This document shows, piece after piece, positions 48,544 to 60,551 of a stretch of DNA of 64,000 nucleotides. How positions within the stretch are numbered: position 1 is the stretch's first letter; every line of letters begins with the position of its first letter. The notes beneath the pieces were generated by a model that did not search any database, was not told the origin of the DNA, and saw only the letters and a list, made by a program, of their open reading frames with translations. The stretch spans positions 51,149,901 to 51,213,900 of the forward strand of contig NC_133529.1 in NCBI RefSeq assembly GCF_048544455.1, in the 5' to 3' direction. Origin of the DNA: Silene latifolia (lineage: Eukaryota; Streptophyta; Magnoliopsida; Caryophyllales; Caryophyllaceae). Position numbers and translations under genes: made by a program.

Positions 48544-50071
48544 TTATGCTTGTTCCTGAAGTAAAAAGAGTTCCATCTGTTCTTGAATAGCTTCTTTTAA
48601 AAGGTCTTCTGCCTCCTCAGTAAATGTATTGGTAGAAGAGATAATTTCTTGGAATTGCGATTTGTTCGTTTTTAAGTAAGTACGTAATTCAACAATAAAT
48701 TTCTTTACCTGCCCAATTTCTAATGAATCAAGATAACCGTTCGTTCCGGTATAAATAGTCATTATCCGTTCTTCTACCGTAAGAGGGGCAGATTGAGGTT
48801 GTTTGAGCAATTCACGTAATCATTGACCTCGTGCCAATTGATTCTGAGTAGCTTTATCAAGATCAGAAGTAAATTGTGCAAAGGCTTCTAATTCTGCGAA
48901 TTGTGCCAGTTCTAATTTTAATTTACCAGCTACTTGTTTCATGGCTTTAATTTGAGCCGCGGACCCTACTCTAGAAACAGAAATACCCACATTAATGGTT
49001 GGTCCGATTCCAAAGCATTGAATAGATCGGCGGATAAAAATATTTGTCCATCTCAGTAATGGAAATTACATTAGTAGGAATATAGGCCGAAACATCCCCT
49101 GATTGGGTTTCGACTATTGGTAAAGCGGTCATACTTCCTTCACCTAAAAAAGAACTTGATTTAGCAGCTCTTTCCAAAAGTCTTGAATGCAAATAAAAAA
49201 CATCACCTGGGTACGCTTCACGGCCCGGCGGTCTTCGTAATAGAAGAGACATTTGTCGATAAGCTTGTGCTTGTTTGGAAAGATCATCATAAATTATTAA
49301 AGTGTGTCGCTCGCGGTACATAAAATATTCAAAGATGCCGCTCCGGTATAAGGGGCGAGGAAATCTTTGTAATGTAGCGAGGGAATGCCGTTTCGGCTAC
49401 CACAATAGTGTATTCCATTGCTCCCCTTTCTGTAACATATTAACTACCTGCGCCACAGAAGATGCTTTTTGACCAATAGCTACATATACACATATTACAT
49501 TTTGCCCTTGTTGATTGAGAATCGTATCTCAGTAGCTACTACTGTTTTACCAGTCTGTCTATCCCCAATAATTAATTCTCGCTGACCTCGTCCTATAGGA
49601 ATCATTGAATCAATAGCAATAAGCCCGGTTTGAAGAGGCTCATAGATAGAACGTCTCGAAATAATACCGGGAGCGGGAGATTCAATTAACCGAGATCGTG
49701 AAGTTGAAATTTCACCTCTACCATCAATAGGTTTAGCTAAGGCATTTATAACACGACCTAGATAAGCATCACTCACGGGTATCTGAACAATTCTTCCTGT
49801 TGCTTTTTAGAACTTCCTTCTTGTATCGCAAACCATCACCCATTAATACAACACCAACATTATTTGATTCTAAATTCAGAGCAATACCTATTGTCCTCTC
49901 TTCAAATTCTACTAATTCACCTGCCATTACTTCATCAAGACTGTGAATACGAGCAATGTCGTCACCCACTTGAAGTACGGTACCGGTATTTAGAACTTTT
50001 ACTTCTCGATTATATTTTTCAATACGTTCACGGATAATATTGCTAATTTCATCGGCTCGAATGGTTACCAT
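48544..50071 (-). pseudogene. atpA: plastid ATP synthase alpha subunit, decayed
   Basis: The frame starts [20 protein letters not shown] and ends LLQEQA. It contains the Walker region GDRQTGKT and PIGRGQREL. Frameshifts occur near 49800, 49500, 49350 and 49050, and an in-frame TGA at about 48820, where CGA to TGA fits a C to T change. The working protein is the nucleotide-binding alpha subunit of thylakoid CF1. This copy cannot encode it. Confidence 0.92.
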
Positions 50072-50135
50072 GAGTCTTTCTTAATTTTTTGTGTAAACAA
50101 AAAAATAATACCTACTGATGGAAGAGAAGGACTAA

Positions 50136-51364
50136 TCAGTTTTTTCGTTCAAATGACCCAAACATTCCAATATTAGCATTGATGGTACGTAAATGTAACT
50201 CGTTGTTCAAACAACTATTCAGAGTTCCTAAAGCTCCATGTAAAGCTTGTTGGAACACCCGTTGTCGGACTTGATTAATAGCTCTTTGTTGTTCAAAATG
50301 AATGGTTTCATTTTTGTAATTTTCTAATTGTTCTAAAGTTTTATAAGTTGAATTAATCAAATTCATTTTTTCTCGTTCTATTTCCGAATCGCCATTCACT
50401 CGAAACTGATCCGCTTCTATTTCTATTTTCCTTAAGCGAACCCGGGCTTTTTCCAATTGTTCAATGGCCCTTCCACGCAGTTCTTCTGAATTTCTAATAG
50501 TATTCAAGATCCTCTGTTTTCGATTATCTAATAAATCACTTAATGAAAGTAGATTATCTTTCCATTCATTTAAAAATGTTCATGATCCCTTCCCGAACAA
50601 AACTTGATTTTTTCAATTCATTTGGCTCTCACGCTCAATTACTTCAATCATAAATTTACATATGTTTTTGAATGTAATGAACCTATCCTCTCTTCTCTGT
50701 TGATATTAACAAAATTAAATTGAAACAGATCCCTAATCAAAACTATAATATAATATTTGGAGGACTCTTCTGACCAAACAAAAAATGAATTGTCAGCAAA
50801 ATTGTTTTTTTCTTCAAATCCAAAAAAGTTTCTTTTTTTATATGTAGGTCGTCGACTCAGCCTTTTTGGCATTAATATAAAAAAAAATAATAAAACTTTT
50901 ATCGCCACGAGTGCTCCATATCGATAAATTTCTAACTTTTTTTAACTATCTCAGTATTAACATAGTGGTAGAATGAATACGCTGCTGCACCTGGACTTCA
51001 AACTGTTTAGTTTTAACCATGTTAATGGGCCCACATTCTTGGTTGATAGAGAATCAAAGTATATTTACCAACAACTCGCGAAATGCTATGGTTCTTACAT
51101 ATAATTTTTTTTTATTCAGAAGTAATTCGCGAAATCATGCACCTTTCGTCCCTAGTTCTAAAGAAAATAAAGATACAACTGGTTGAATCCAACCTATTCT
51201 TGAAATAAACAACCCGCACACACTCCCTTTCCAAAAAATATCAATACACCAATCACTACGCTGAGATTTATTAGATTTGTTGCTAAAATATCGGTATTAA
51301 CCCCGAAACTCTCGGCGGATGGCCAGTGACCCAACAAAACGAAAGAGTCGGTTACATTTTTCAT
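50136..51364 (-). pseudogene. atpF: plastid ATP synthase CF0 subunit b, nuclear copy
   Basis: Exon 1 (about 51222-51364) reads [20 protein letters not shown] up to a GTGTGCGGG group II intron start. Exon 2 (50136-about 50543) reads from [17 protein letters not shown] to a TGA. The 0.68-kb group II intron lies between. The coding parts look open, but a plastid-type intron and promoter would not work in the nucleus. In the plastid the protein is the membrane-anchored stalk of CF0. Confidence 0.88.
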
Positions 51365-51500
51365 AAGATCTCCTTTTATAGATAAACTCAAAAAATCATT
51401 ATATTACTTCACTTATTTATTACTTCTAAAAAGAAAATAGGTTAAAAATAAATTTCACGAATTTCCGTTTTTCAATTAAGATTTCCAATAGCAATAATAC

Positions 51501-51910
51501 GTAAATTATTATTTATTCGAATAATTAAAAACTGATTAAACAATTTAATCAGCTAATCAAATTAGGGTTTATTACATATCTAATCTAATTAGATCCAATC
51601 AAATTGGAGATTTTAAGACACTCTTAAAATAGGCATCTAACAAAAAATTAGGGCTTTGTTAAAATCAATTAAATTAGGATTATTTTAATCGAATTAGAGG
51701 AATACATCATAATATCAAATATTACGATACAAGTCAACATATATTATGATATAATCCTAAATTTAATGTTTAACAATATACAACAATTGCATTAATTGAA
51801 CTAATTCAATTTAAAAAGCCATAATCTTGTAACTCTAGAACAAAAACATTGATACAACTATTATATCTAAAGGCGCAACCTTTTAATCTAATACTTAACA
51901 ATACATGTTC
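51501..51910. other. AT-rich noncoding DNA
   Basis: No gene was seen. Repeated phrases AATTAGATTAGATT-like and AATCAAATT occur. If the primer site at 51911-51922 is real, this is the leader of the minus-strand LTR element to its right, cut by the plastid insertion. Confidence 0.4.
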
Positions 51911-51922
51911 GCTCTGATACCA
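51911..51922 (-). promoter_or_regulatory. primer-binding site, initiator tRNA-Met type
   Basis: The minus strand reads TGGTATCAGAGC, the standard primer-binding site of plant copia and many gypsy elements. It lies 11 bases after the putative LTR end. Confidence 0.65.
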
Positions 51923-51933
51923 CTAAAGGGTTC

Positions 51934-52551
51934 TGTAACGATTTTCAATAGATTTGAATTACAGAATTCCCAAGATCTCATGCATGTTAAGTATTAAGAT
52001 TAAATAAAAGGGGAGATTAGCAAACTTACTTGGATGCGGAAAAATTCCAATAATATGCTAATAATAAGAAGTATAAAAAAACCCAAATCACAACTCCTTG
52101 AATAGAAATATAATCTCTGAGACCGTCTCACAATAATGCCCCAAGTGTTGCGCCTCTACTGGTATCCACACGATATGAGTATGTATGCTAGTACAAATTT
52201 AAGGGCAATTTTCTTCCCTCTTTCTCTCTTGAGATTTTGTCTTTTTAGAAAAACTGATCATCAAACATCTCCTCTTATATCTCTATATATGAGGAGTTCA
52301 AGGAGAACCCTGGACCATCTAGGATTAGGAAAGTTTAATAGAATAATCTTTAATTATTCTTATTGCCTTTATAATAAATCTATATTAATTATAATATTGC
52401 CCAAAGCTCATCTAGTGTGTAACTCTGTAGGACCGACTAAGACTACCCGAATCCTAATTCATTTAGGACTCAGACTACAAGCGGCTCCTACGAGAACATT
52501 GTAGCCACGTAGAACTAATCGGTTATACAATATTTCAGACATATGGGCACA
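51934..52551 (-). repeat. putative 5' LTR (618 bp) on the minus strand
   Basis: Begins TGTGCCCATATG at 52551 and ends CGTTACA at 51934, followed by the primer site. It abuts the gypsy gag remnant at 52552 and so probably inserted into it. No matching second LTR is in the window. Confidence 0.45.
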
Positions 52552-52560
52552 CTCACTCTT

Positions 52561-53811
52561 TCACTGCTTGCCCATCATAAAGAGCTTTCCACTGCTTTTC
52601 TGACCTCCACCCTGGACCGTGGTATTAAAAGTAGTCGGCTTGGCTGCCGAATTCTGCGTCACATTGTTGCTCGGATGCCGATAGGACCTTTTATTGTTGC
52701 GGTTGTAGCCGCCATGTTGTTGTTCTGCACTCCACGATTGCCCCACGACCCATATGGCCTTATGCTAGCAAAGCTTTGGCTCAGAGCCTGAGAAAAGTTC
52801 CCCTAATAAGTCCCCGGAAAGCCTCCACGTCCTCTAGCACTGGTGCACTCATGCCTCTTATGACCCACTCCGCCACAGTTGAAGCAGGTAAGGTTTGAGT
52901 TATCCCTAGTACTCCGACCACCACTTCTTCCCCAAGCTCGAGATCCCCCTGCATACCCAGTCCCTCCAGAAAAAGCCCTAGCCTGACCGTGATTGCCCCT
53001 CTTGTGGCTCGACTGGTTGCCACTCTCACTCTACGCCTTTCTCTTCTTAGCATTCCTTTCCTTAGTCTCCTTGGCCAAGTCCACTAACCTCTCAGCCTGC
53101 GCAGCTCGTGCATATACCTCTTTCAGATCGGTGAGTACCCCAACTGGTAGTCTATCCATGATCTTTGGTGTCGACACCCTTTTCAAAGCGAAGAGCTAAT
53201 CCCCGTTGACCCAACTGCATATCTTCTGCGTAGCGTGACAACTCTATGAACCGGCGATAATACTCCATGAAGGTCATATCATCAGCCATGGTGAAAGAAT
53301 CGAACTCAGCTCTCAGCTTGTGACGGATGTGCTCCGGCACAAAATGCTCCTTCATAGCTCTCTTGAAGCCTGCCCATGGTATATCATCGTATCCATGTTC
53401 CTTGTAGTATGCTCTAGAATCCTCCTTCACATTCTGCCACCAGACCCCGGCCTCACCCCTTAGGTAGAATGCAACATGTTCTACCGCCATCTCCGTCGGA
53501 CACTTCACGACCTCTGGAAGACTCTCCATCTCGCAGTGCCAGTTTTCGAGAAGCTTTGGCTCACCGGTGCCCTCATAAGTAGAGGAGTGGAAGCGAGAAA
53601 TAGTGGTGCTTAGTTGGGATGCATCCACCGGTTTCTCACCGCCCTTGCCCACGTTCTTGAGTGCCTCCATGACCGCATCTTGCTGCTCAATCATACGAGC
53701 AATCTCATGGAATAAAACTACTAAGACTCGATTTTGGACAGAATTTAAGCTTGAAAACAGTTGCTCAAATGCTAAGGGTTGAGTGAATGGGATATGAATT
53801 AAACCAAGCAC
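52561..53811 (-). pseudogene. gag: gypsy gag remnant
   Basis: On the minus strand the retrotransposon gag domain covers about 53700-53160 (FHSSTYEGTGEPKLLENW, AGVWWQNVKED, FVPEHIR, FMEYYRRFIELSRYAEDM). A CCHC knuckle near 52890 (CFNCGGVGHKRHEC) lies in another frame, and a tail ends GKLFMMGKQ. Frameshifts lie near 53150 and 53060. The protease that normally follows is missing. It lies downstream of the pol remnant on the same strand, so it is from a different element copy. Confidence 0.8.
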
Positions 53812-54450
53812 AAAGGCAAGGTTTCAGACTAAGAGCTTATTCAAGCACCTAGCAATGAACTCACTCAGCCCTTAGCACTAAGCAAGCGAGAGTCTTCTAG
53901 CAATAAGCAAAGAACTTTAGAGAGAAAAACTAGGTTTTCACTTATATTAAGGTTCATTCAAATCTGAAGTTCTCTTGTGTCTAGCTTGGTTTATATAGAC
54001 TAAGGGTTACAATCTTGACCGTGATTACAAGTTACATCTAAGGGACACAAAATAAGCTGCTAAAGGGACATAAAAACGGCAGCTAAGGACTTACACAATG
54101 CTGAAATTGAAAATGACATAAAGCAAAGAAATGATAAAGTAAACTAATGGTCCAATCTTCCTTGTATGTTAGCTCAACTTCTTATTTATGATATATGGAC
54201 TGATTGGAGCCTTGTGGAACCGTGTATGAATCCTATGCAGCTCCCAAAAAGTCTCTTGAGCTTTGTTGGATCAAAAGAGGAAAGATTGATATCGATATTT
54301 AGCTCATTGTTCAAAACCGGGTCCCCTTGTACCTTTGCATTAGTTCTTCAAATAATTTTTGAATGGTAGCCTTTGGAGATAAAAGATCCTACACAAAACC
54401 GTCCCAAAATCACCCAAGATAAGAATTAGGACGGTTGGAGGCATGACTTC
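53812..54450 (-). other. likely LTR remnant between gypsy pol and gag
   Basis: No coding sequence. On the minus strand, a TATATAA promoter-like site near 53990 follows AACCCTTAGTC. The position, right after the integrase end and before a gag, fits a 3' LTR, but borders and a matching copy are not visible. Confidence 0.4.
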
Positions 54451-56857
54451 TTAGACGGATTTCATGGTAGACCTTAAATTAGCACAAGGTCCAAAATCGG
54501 GTGAATTAGGAGCTTTCTCGGTTTGTTTCTTTTCAATCTCCCCTTCTTGAAAAGGATTTGCCCTCAAATCCTCGACATCATCATCCTCAATTTCTTCATA
54601 ATAAGGACTTAAATCCCCAACATTGAAGGTTCCATAGACTCCATATTCTCCGGGAAGATTAATCGTGTATGCATTGGACCCAAACTTTTCAAGGACTTCG
54701 AACGGACCATCAGCTCTAGGCATGAGCTTATTCTTCCTTTTTTCTGGAAATATTTCCTTCCTCAAGTGTATCCAAACAAGATCTCCGGGCTCAAAGCTTT
54801 TCGTTCCCTTAACACCCTTGTATTTGGCCTTATGAGCCTCATTAGCCTTCTCAATTTTCTTCTTGACTTGTTCATGGACATGGAGCATTTGTTCAACTCT
54901 TTTCTTAGCATCATAATCAATGGTATTCCTCTTGATGGGTGCCAAATCAGTAGGCATCATGGGATTTACGCCATATACCACCTCAAATGGAGACTTGCCC
55001 GTGGTTGTGGAGGGTGCTCGGTTGAAGGCAAACTCGGCTTGAGCTAGTTTGAGGTCCCAATCTTTCAATGACTTAGCAACCATGCATCTAAGGATTCTTC
55101 CCAAGGTTTAGTTGGTAACTTCAGTTTGTCCATCAGTTTGAGGATGATGAGTGGTGCTAAACAAGAGCCTTGTTTTGAGTAGCTTCCATAAGGTCCTCCA
55201 AAAATGACTCATGGATTTAGAATCCCTATCCGAGACAACGGACTTAGAAATACCATGGAGCTTTACCACTTCTTTAAAATAGAGCTCGGCCACACTAGTT
55301 GTATCTTCGATTTTCTTGCAAGCAATGAAGTGAGCCATTTTACTAAACCTATCCACAACCACCATGATTGAATCCTTCCCTCTTTGAGTTCTTGGTAAAG
55401 CAACAATGAAATCCATGCTTATGTCTTCCCATGGCTGATTTGGAACCGGCAAAGGAGTGTAGGGGCCTATTTGGAAATAGGATTTTGATTGTTGACAAGG
55501 AGCACACCTCTTGATCACATCTTCGACATCCCCAAGCATCTTAGGCCAATAGAATTGCTCTTGGAGTATGTCATAGGTCTTTTGAATGCCAAAGTGCCCG
55601 ACAAGACCATTGGAGTGAACTTCCCTTATCAATAAGCTTCTATAAGGTCCCTTAGGCACACACAATCTGTTTCCAAAGAAAAAGAACCCATTTTGAACCA
55701 AGTATTTGCTTCCAAGTTTGATCCGGCCAGATTGGCGGAGCTCTCATTCTTCTTTAAATTCCGGATCCTCCACATATAACTCTTTCATGTACTCAAACCC
55801 AAGGACCCTTTGCTCCATGAAACTCAACATAATGAACCTCCTAGACAATGCATCAGCCACTATATTGTCTTTTCCCTCTATATACTTGCTTGAAAAGTTG
55901 AAGGATTGTAGGAACTCCACCCATTTAGCATGCCTATGATTGAGCTTGTGTTGGCCATTAATGTATTTGAGAGCCTCGTGATCAGAATATAGGACAAATG
56001 GTCGTCGTTTCAAGTAGTGGCTCCAATGGGTTAAGGCTCGAACAATAGCATAGAACTCCTTATCATAGGTTGAATAATTGAGCTTGGCACCACTCAATTT
56101 CTCACTAAAGTAAGCAATTGGCTTGTGCTCTTGAATAAGGACAACCCCAATGCCAATGCCACTAGCATCACATTCAACTTCAAACAACTTATTGAAATTT
56201 GGCAAAGCAAGGATAGGAAACTCACAAAGCTTTTCTTTGATGATATTGAAGGATGTTCCAGCCTTATCCCCCTATTTGAACTCCCCTTTCGTCATACATT
56301 CGGTTAAAGGAGCCATAAGTGTGCTAAAATCCTTGATGAACCTCCTATAGAATGATGCCAACCCATGGAAGCTCCTTTCATCTGTGATGTTCTTAGGTAT
56401 AGGCCATGATTTGATTGCCTTAACCTTCTCTTGATCAACCAATATACCTCAGTCAGAAATGATAAAGCCCAAGAATTGGACTTCATTTTGCATAAAAGAA
56501 CACTTCTCTAGCTTGCCATACAACTTGTGCTCTCTAAGAGTTTCAAACAACACTTGCAAATGCTTGAGATGCTCTTCTTTTGAAGGACTATAGACCAAGA
56601 TATAATCAAAGTAAACAACCACAAATCTGCCCAAGTAAGGTCTAAGTACCTCGGTCATGAGTCTCATGAAGGTACTTGGTGCATTAGAAAGACCAAAGGG
56701 CATCACAAGCCACTCATATAACCCATGTTTAGTTTTGAAAGCCCTTTTCCATTCATCTCCTTCCTTGATCCTTACTTGGTGATAGCCTTGCCTTAAATCA
56801 ATCTTTGAAAATAATTGAGCTCCACCAAGCTCATCTAAGTGGTCGGACACAATCTTT
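54451..56857 (-). pseudogene. pol: Ty3/gypsy pol remnant: RT, RNase H, integrase
   Basis: One frame is kept throughout. RT (56850-56280) shows [15 protein letters not shown] and [15 protein letters not shown], with YFDY where YxDD is expected. RNase H (56205-55790) starts [16 protein letters not shown]. Integrase (55650-55110) has an H..H..CAPC zinc site and Asp/Asp/Glu at MDF, SDRD and GQTE. The C-terminal domain ends near RANPFQEGE. Four in-frame stops (56449, 56272, 55744, 55108) and no frameshift are present. The N-terminal RT and protease are cut off by the E2 LTR at 56858. A chromovirus-like lineage is likely but not certain. Confidence 0.88.
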
Positions 56858-58579
56858 TGGGTAACTTGTCGTTAGGAGCACCTAGACCAAAACACAATTT
56901 ATAACTTCACAAACAACTCTACAATTAGTAAAGAGGCAAGTAAAGGTCGGATCCCATGGGACGGGAATTGAGATGAGATTTCTATTGTAACTAGTGGTGT
57001 CTTAGGGGTGTCACAATTGGGGTTTGATGTAGAAGGTCACTAAACTAAATAGCAACGAAAGTAAACAAGCAAGATGAATTAAAAGGGTTGTAAACAATTG
57101 ATAAAAGGCACTAGGGTGTCATGGGGTCATAGGGAAATCATGGGAATTGATCATACAAACATGTTCTCAAATTATAAGCAAGCAATTATTGTTGTGATGG
57201 ATTGAGTTGGGTTATATCTTACAATCCTAGGAAAGTTTGGGTCCCGGAGCCGAATCGATTAGATTGTACAACACCTATAAATCGACTTAGTCTTTCCTAC
57301 TCAACAACATGCATGGTCTAATGAGACTCGAGTTGGTTTATGTCTTACAAGTCTCATTGAAAAGATAGGTGATGGGTAAAAAATGCAAGGATTCATAGGC
57401 TCGCATTTCATTAAACATAACATGTGCATGAGTTGAGATCATAACAAGCAAGCAAATAAACCATGAAGGCATATTAATTTAAGCATGAATCATTCCCCAT
57501 GTTGGTTTCTACTCATTACCCATTAACCCTAGCTAGGTGACTACTCACTCATTATCATGTTGAACATGCTAGCAAGGTTGTCAATCATACCAACAAAGTG
57601 AAACATGATGAACAAATGAAAGTAATTAGCAATAATTAAAAAGGGATTAAGAGAATTATACCTACTAATGATTCCAATAATAAGCAAAGAATAAAAGAAG
57701 TAGTTGATGCTTGATTGAGAGGTTGTCAATCTCCCAATAATAACCCAAATAACCTTCAATTACCCAAAATAAAGGATGAACAAAAGAGAGATTAAGGAAA
57801 TAAAACTTGTATTAAAACTTGATTAATTGTTGATTACAAAACTAAAGAGAGATTTGATTGATATTAACTACACTAAAGATTGCTAAGAAGAACATGCTCT
57901 TCCAATTAGACTAATGGGGTATTTATAGTGGGGATTAGGTGTGGGAATTAGGGTTAACTAAGGGCTTAAATGATGATTAAGTCCCTACTTAAGGAAACGC
58001 CGGTATTTTTAGAAGGATGGGCATCTTTCTTTGAAGCTTGAAGAAACGAATTTGTGCTGCCTTGGAATCCGTGCGTCTTAGGCACGGGACGGGCGGATTC
58101 GGTGGTCTGGGCCCGGGCGTCATTGGGAGAAGTCGGGCGTCTTCTGGCTGCTGCTGGTCGGGCGTCTTGTAAGGAAGACGCACAGATTGTGGCTTGGTGG
58201 ACGGGCGTCTTCTCGGGAAGACGCACGGATTGTCATGCAGCGTGCTTTCTTCTTCTTTTCTTCCCTTTTCTTCATAAAATCCTTGGGGATTTCCTCGGGG
58301 ATGCAAGGATCTTTTCTCATCATTGCCCATCTACTATAATATGTACAAAGGTCTTCTAATCTTGTCTCTCCTTGATGCTTGGTCATTTGAATTCAATCAA
58401 TTTAGTCTCATTTTGCCATGAAAATGCAAGGTTTGCACTCCTTTCCTACCAAGGACACAAAACCTCAAAGAATATGCAAAACAAAGAACTAAAGACAATA
58501 AATGACCCAAATATGCACTAAAAAGCATGCGAACAAGGCTAATTCGGGGACTAAATATGCTCTAATTATGGTCACACCA
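56858..58579 (-). repeat. E2 3' LTR
   Basis: On the minus strand it is 1722 bp, starts TGGTGTGACCATAATTAG and ends AAGTTACCCA. It is clearly related to the E1 LTR but well diverged, so E1 and E2 are different subfamilies. TATA box at 57920-57927. GACGNGCG cores lie at 58050-58240. Confidence 0.85.
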
Positions 58580-58592
58580 AATATCCCCAAAC

Positions 58593-60551
58593 TGAACCTT
58601 TGCTCGTCACTAGTAAAGAGGTGACAAAGACTAGGACCATTATTTAAATCAACCTAATAACATAGCTGATATGAGACAATTAGCGGGTCTCACTCCGCCC
58701 CTTCAACTCACAACAAGGCAACCATGAGGTAGGATGCCTTCTTGCAAGGCAAGGTGGGTCTTGCCAAAATGGCGACACATCCAAACATTAAGTACACAAA
58801 ATCAAATAATGGATGCATCTACAAAAGAATAGCCACTTTCCTCATCTAAGTGGCGGAAATTATCTACAAGGGAAGCAATTCAAGGGTACACACTCCTTCA
58901 TAGATGCAATTTCTTCAAACTACTAAGCCTAGAAGGATACCAATAAATCACCTCCAAATTGTGTCAAGCTAGGGTACCTTTGTCCTCAATCGTTAAATGC
59001 TTTTGTCAAGAGTAGACTCTCTATGGTGTTAGAAACACTGGAGGATCGCGGAATTCCCCCTCTTGCCTAGACAAGAAGAAGGGTCGTCCCCTCTCTACCA
59101 TGCACAAAAATGGATACGATGGATAAAGGGATCGATAGAATTTGAGTTTCACTTTGGGAGTTTGCTTTCATTTTTGTTTTTCCCCCCAATTTCTTGTGGC
59201 ATATAACATTTGAGAACACTTTCTTTTGCCATTTCTTTTGATTTTTTGGCATTTCAACACTTGACAACTTTCAACTTTTTCTTTGCATTTCTTTTGAACA
59301 TTTTCAAAGTCACCCCATATGTAGTGAGGATGGCTTATATTTGAAGCTTTAGGGGTTCTATTTTTGCTCCTCTTTTCATTTGATGCATTTTTGCAAACAT
59401 TCTTTCACTTTTCATTTCATTGAACTCAAATTGATTTCTTTTTGTGCCCATTCCCTTTGATGACAAAAATGTGGTAGAACATGGATGATGGATGGATGGA
59501 TGCATGGTTTCAAGGGTCACCTTGGAATAAACGGTAGCCAAGGAGTTATCACACCACAAGGTACTCTTGACTAGGCCTTAATCCATGGGTCAAAGGATAC
59601 TAGCATGACACATCCTAGGGTATTTTATAAGTATTCTAACAAGCAAAGTCTTAAGAACAAAAAGCATCTACTAGGGCCTATATACACTTGTCAAGTTTCC
59701 CAAGTAGACGGTTTCGCAAAATTTTCTAACATGCAAACTACATGCCATGATGCAACTAATATATATACATCCTAATGCAAATGATTCTACCAACTAATAT
59801 GACATATAAACTAAATGCAAGTCCTAAGTTCACATTGTTATACCGCATCAATCAAAATAAAGCCACATAGTCATTAACATAAAGAGGAAAAAGGAGATTG
59901 GAAAGATCATACCATGCGGTCTTCAATATCCTCATGTCTCGGATGTGGCGTAGTCGATCAATGTGAACAAGGATAGAACAAACACAATATATACAAAATA
60001 TATACATGACTACGCTACAAAGGAAATGAACTTGTTTTTGGATTTTCAATTTTTCAAATTTTTATGGTTTTTTCAATTTTTTTTGGATTTTTGAATAAAA
60101 GTTAAGTTAGAATTCCCCATCCCCACACTAATATGGGCATTGTCCTCAATGGCCAAAATGATGGGAAATTATGCAAACATGATGCATGATTTCTACACTA
60201 AATGCAAGCTACACTAATCTATACTATATGATGCATGGTTTTTGTTTATGACGGAGAGGATAATTTAGATTACCTCCCGTTGTGTATGCATGTACTTCCC
60301 CAAACCGAGTTAGACACTATTTCTAATGTCCTAAGGTTGGGTGTAGTTCATGCACACAAATGCAATGCATGAAACTAAATTTGTCATTTTGGATTTTCAA
60401 AAGTGGGAACAATAAGATAAGAACACCTCAATGGGGCCGAGGTGTTAGTCCTCTATGTTGCTAGGACTACTCCAACAATGATCAAGATAAATAAATAAAA
60501 CAAAGAAAGAAGTAGAACAAACCTCGAGAGGGTAGGAGCCTCCAAAGCTTG
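58593..60551 (-). other. E2 3' untranslated region
   Basis: Nearly 2 kb without a gene. It is collinear in patches with E1 10339-12189. A homopolymer C tract lies near 59183. A short (CAT)n-like run is at about 59483-59500. Confidence 0.6.

Larger units (their letters stand above)
47998..51500. other. nuclear plastid DNA insertion (NUPT), trnG-trnR-atpA-atpF
   Basis: About 3.5 kb is colinear with the plastid large single-copy region: trnG-UCC intron end and exon 2 (+), trnR-UCU (+), atpA (-), atpF (-) with its intron. Frameshifts and an in-frame stop in atpA show that it is not a working plastid genome piece. The right border, before atpH, is approximate. Transfer into the nucleus, directly or by way of the mitochondrion, is the likely origin. 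Confidence 0.9.

Noticed and set aside
48544..50071. A working nuclear atpA
   Set aside because: Several frameshifts and an in-frame stop. No transit peptide.
53812..54450. Gene between gypsy pol and gag
   Set aside because: Only short frames without domain. The position and TATA site favour LTR or untranslated DNA.
57989..58386. Open frames in the E2 LTR
   Set aside because: They arise from the stop-poor GC-rich motif stretch in several frames and strands at once.
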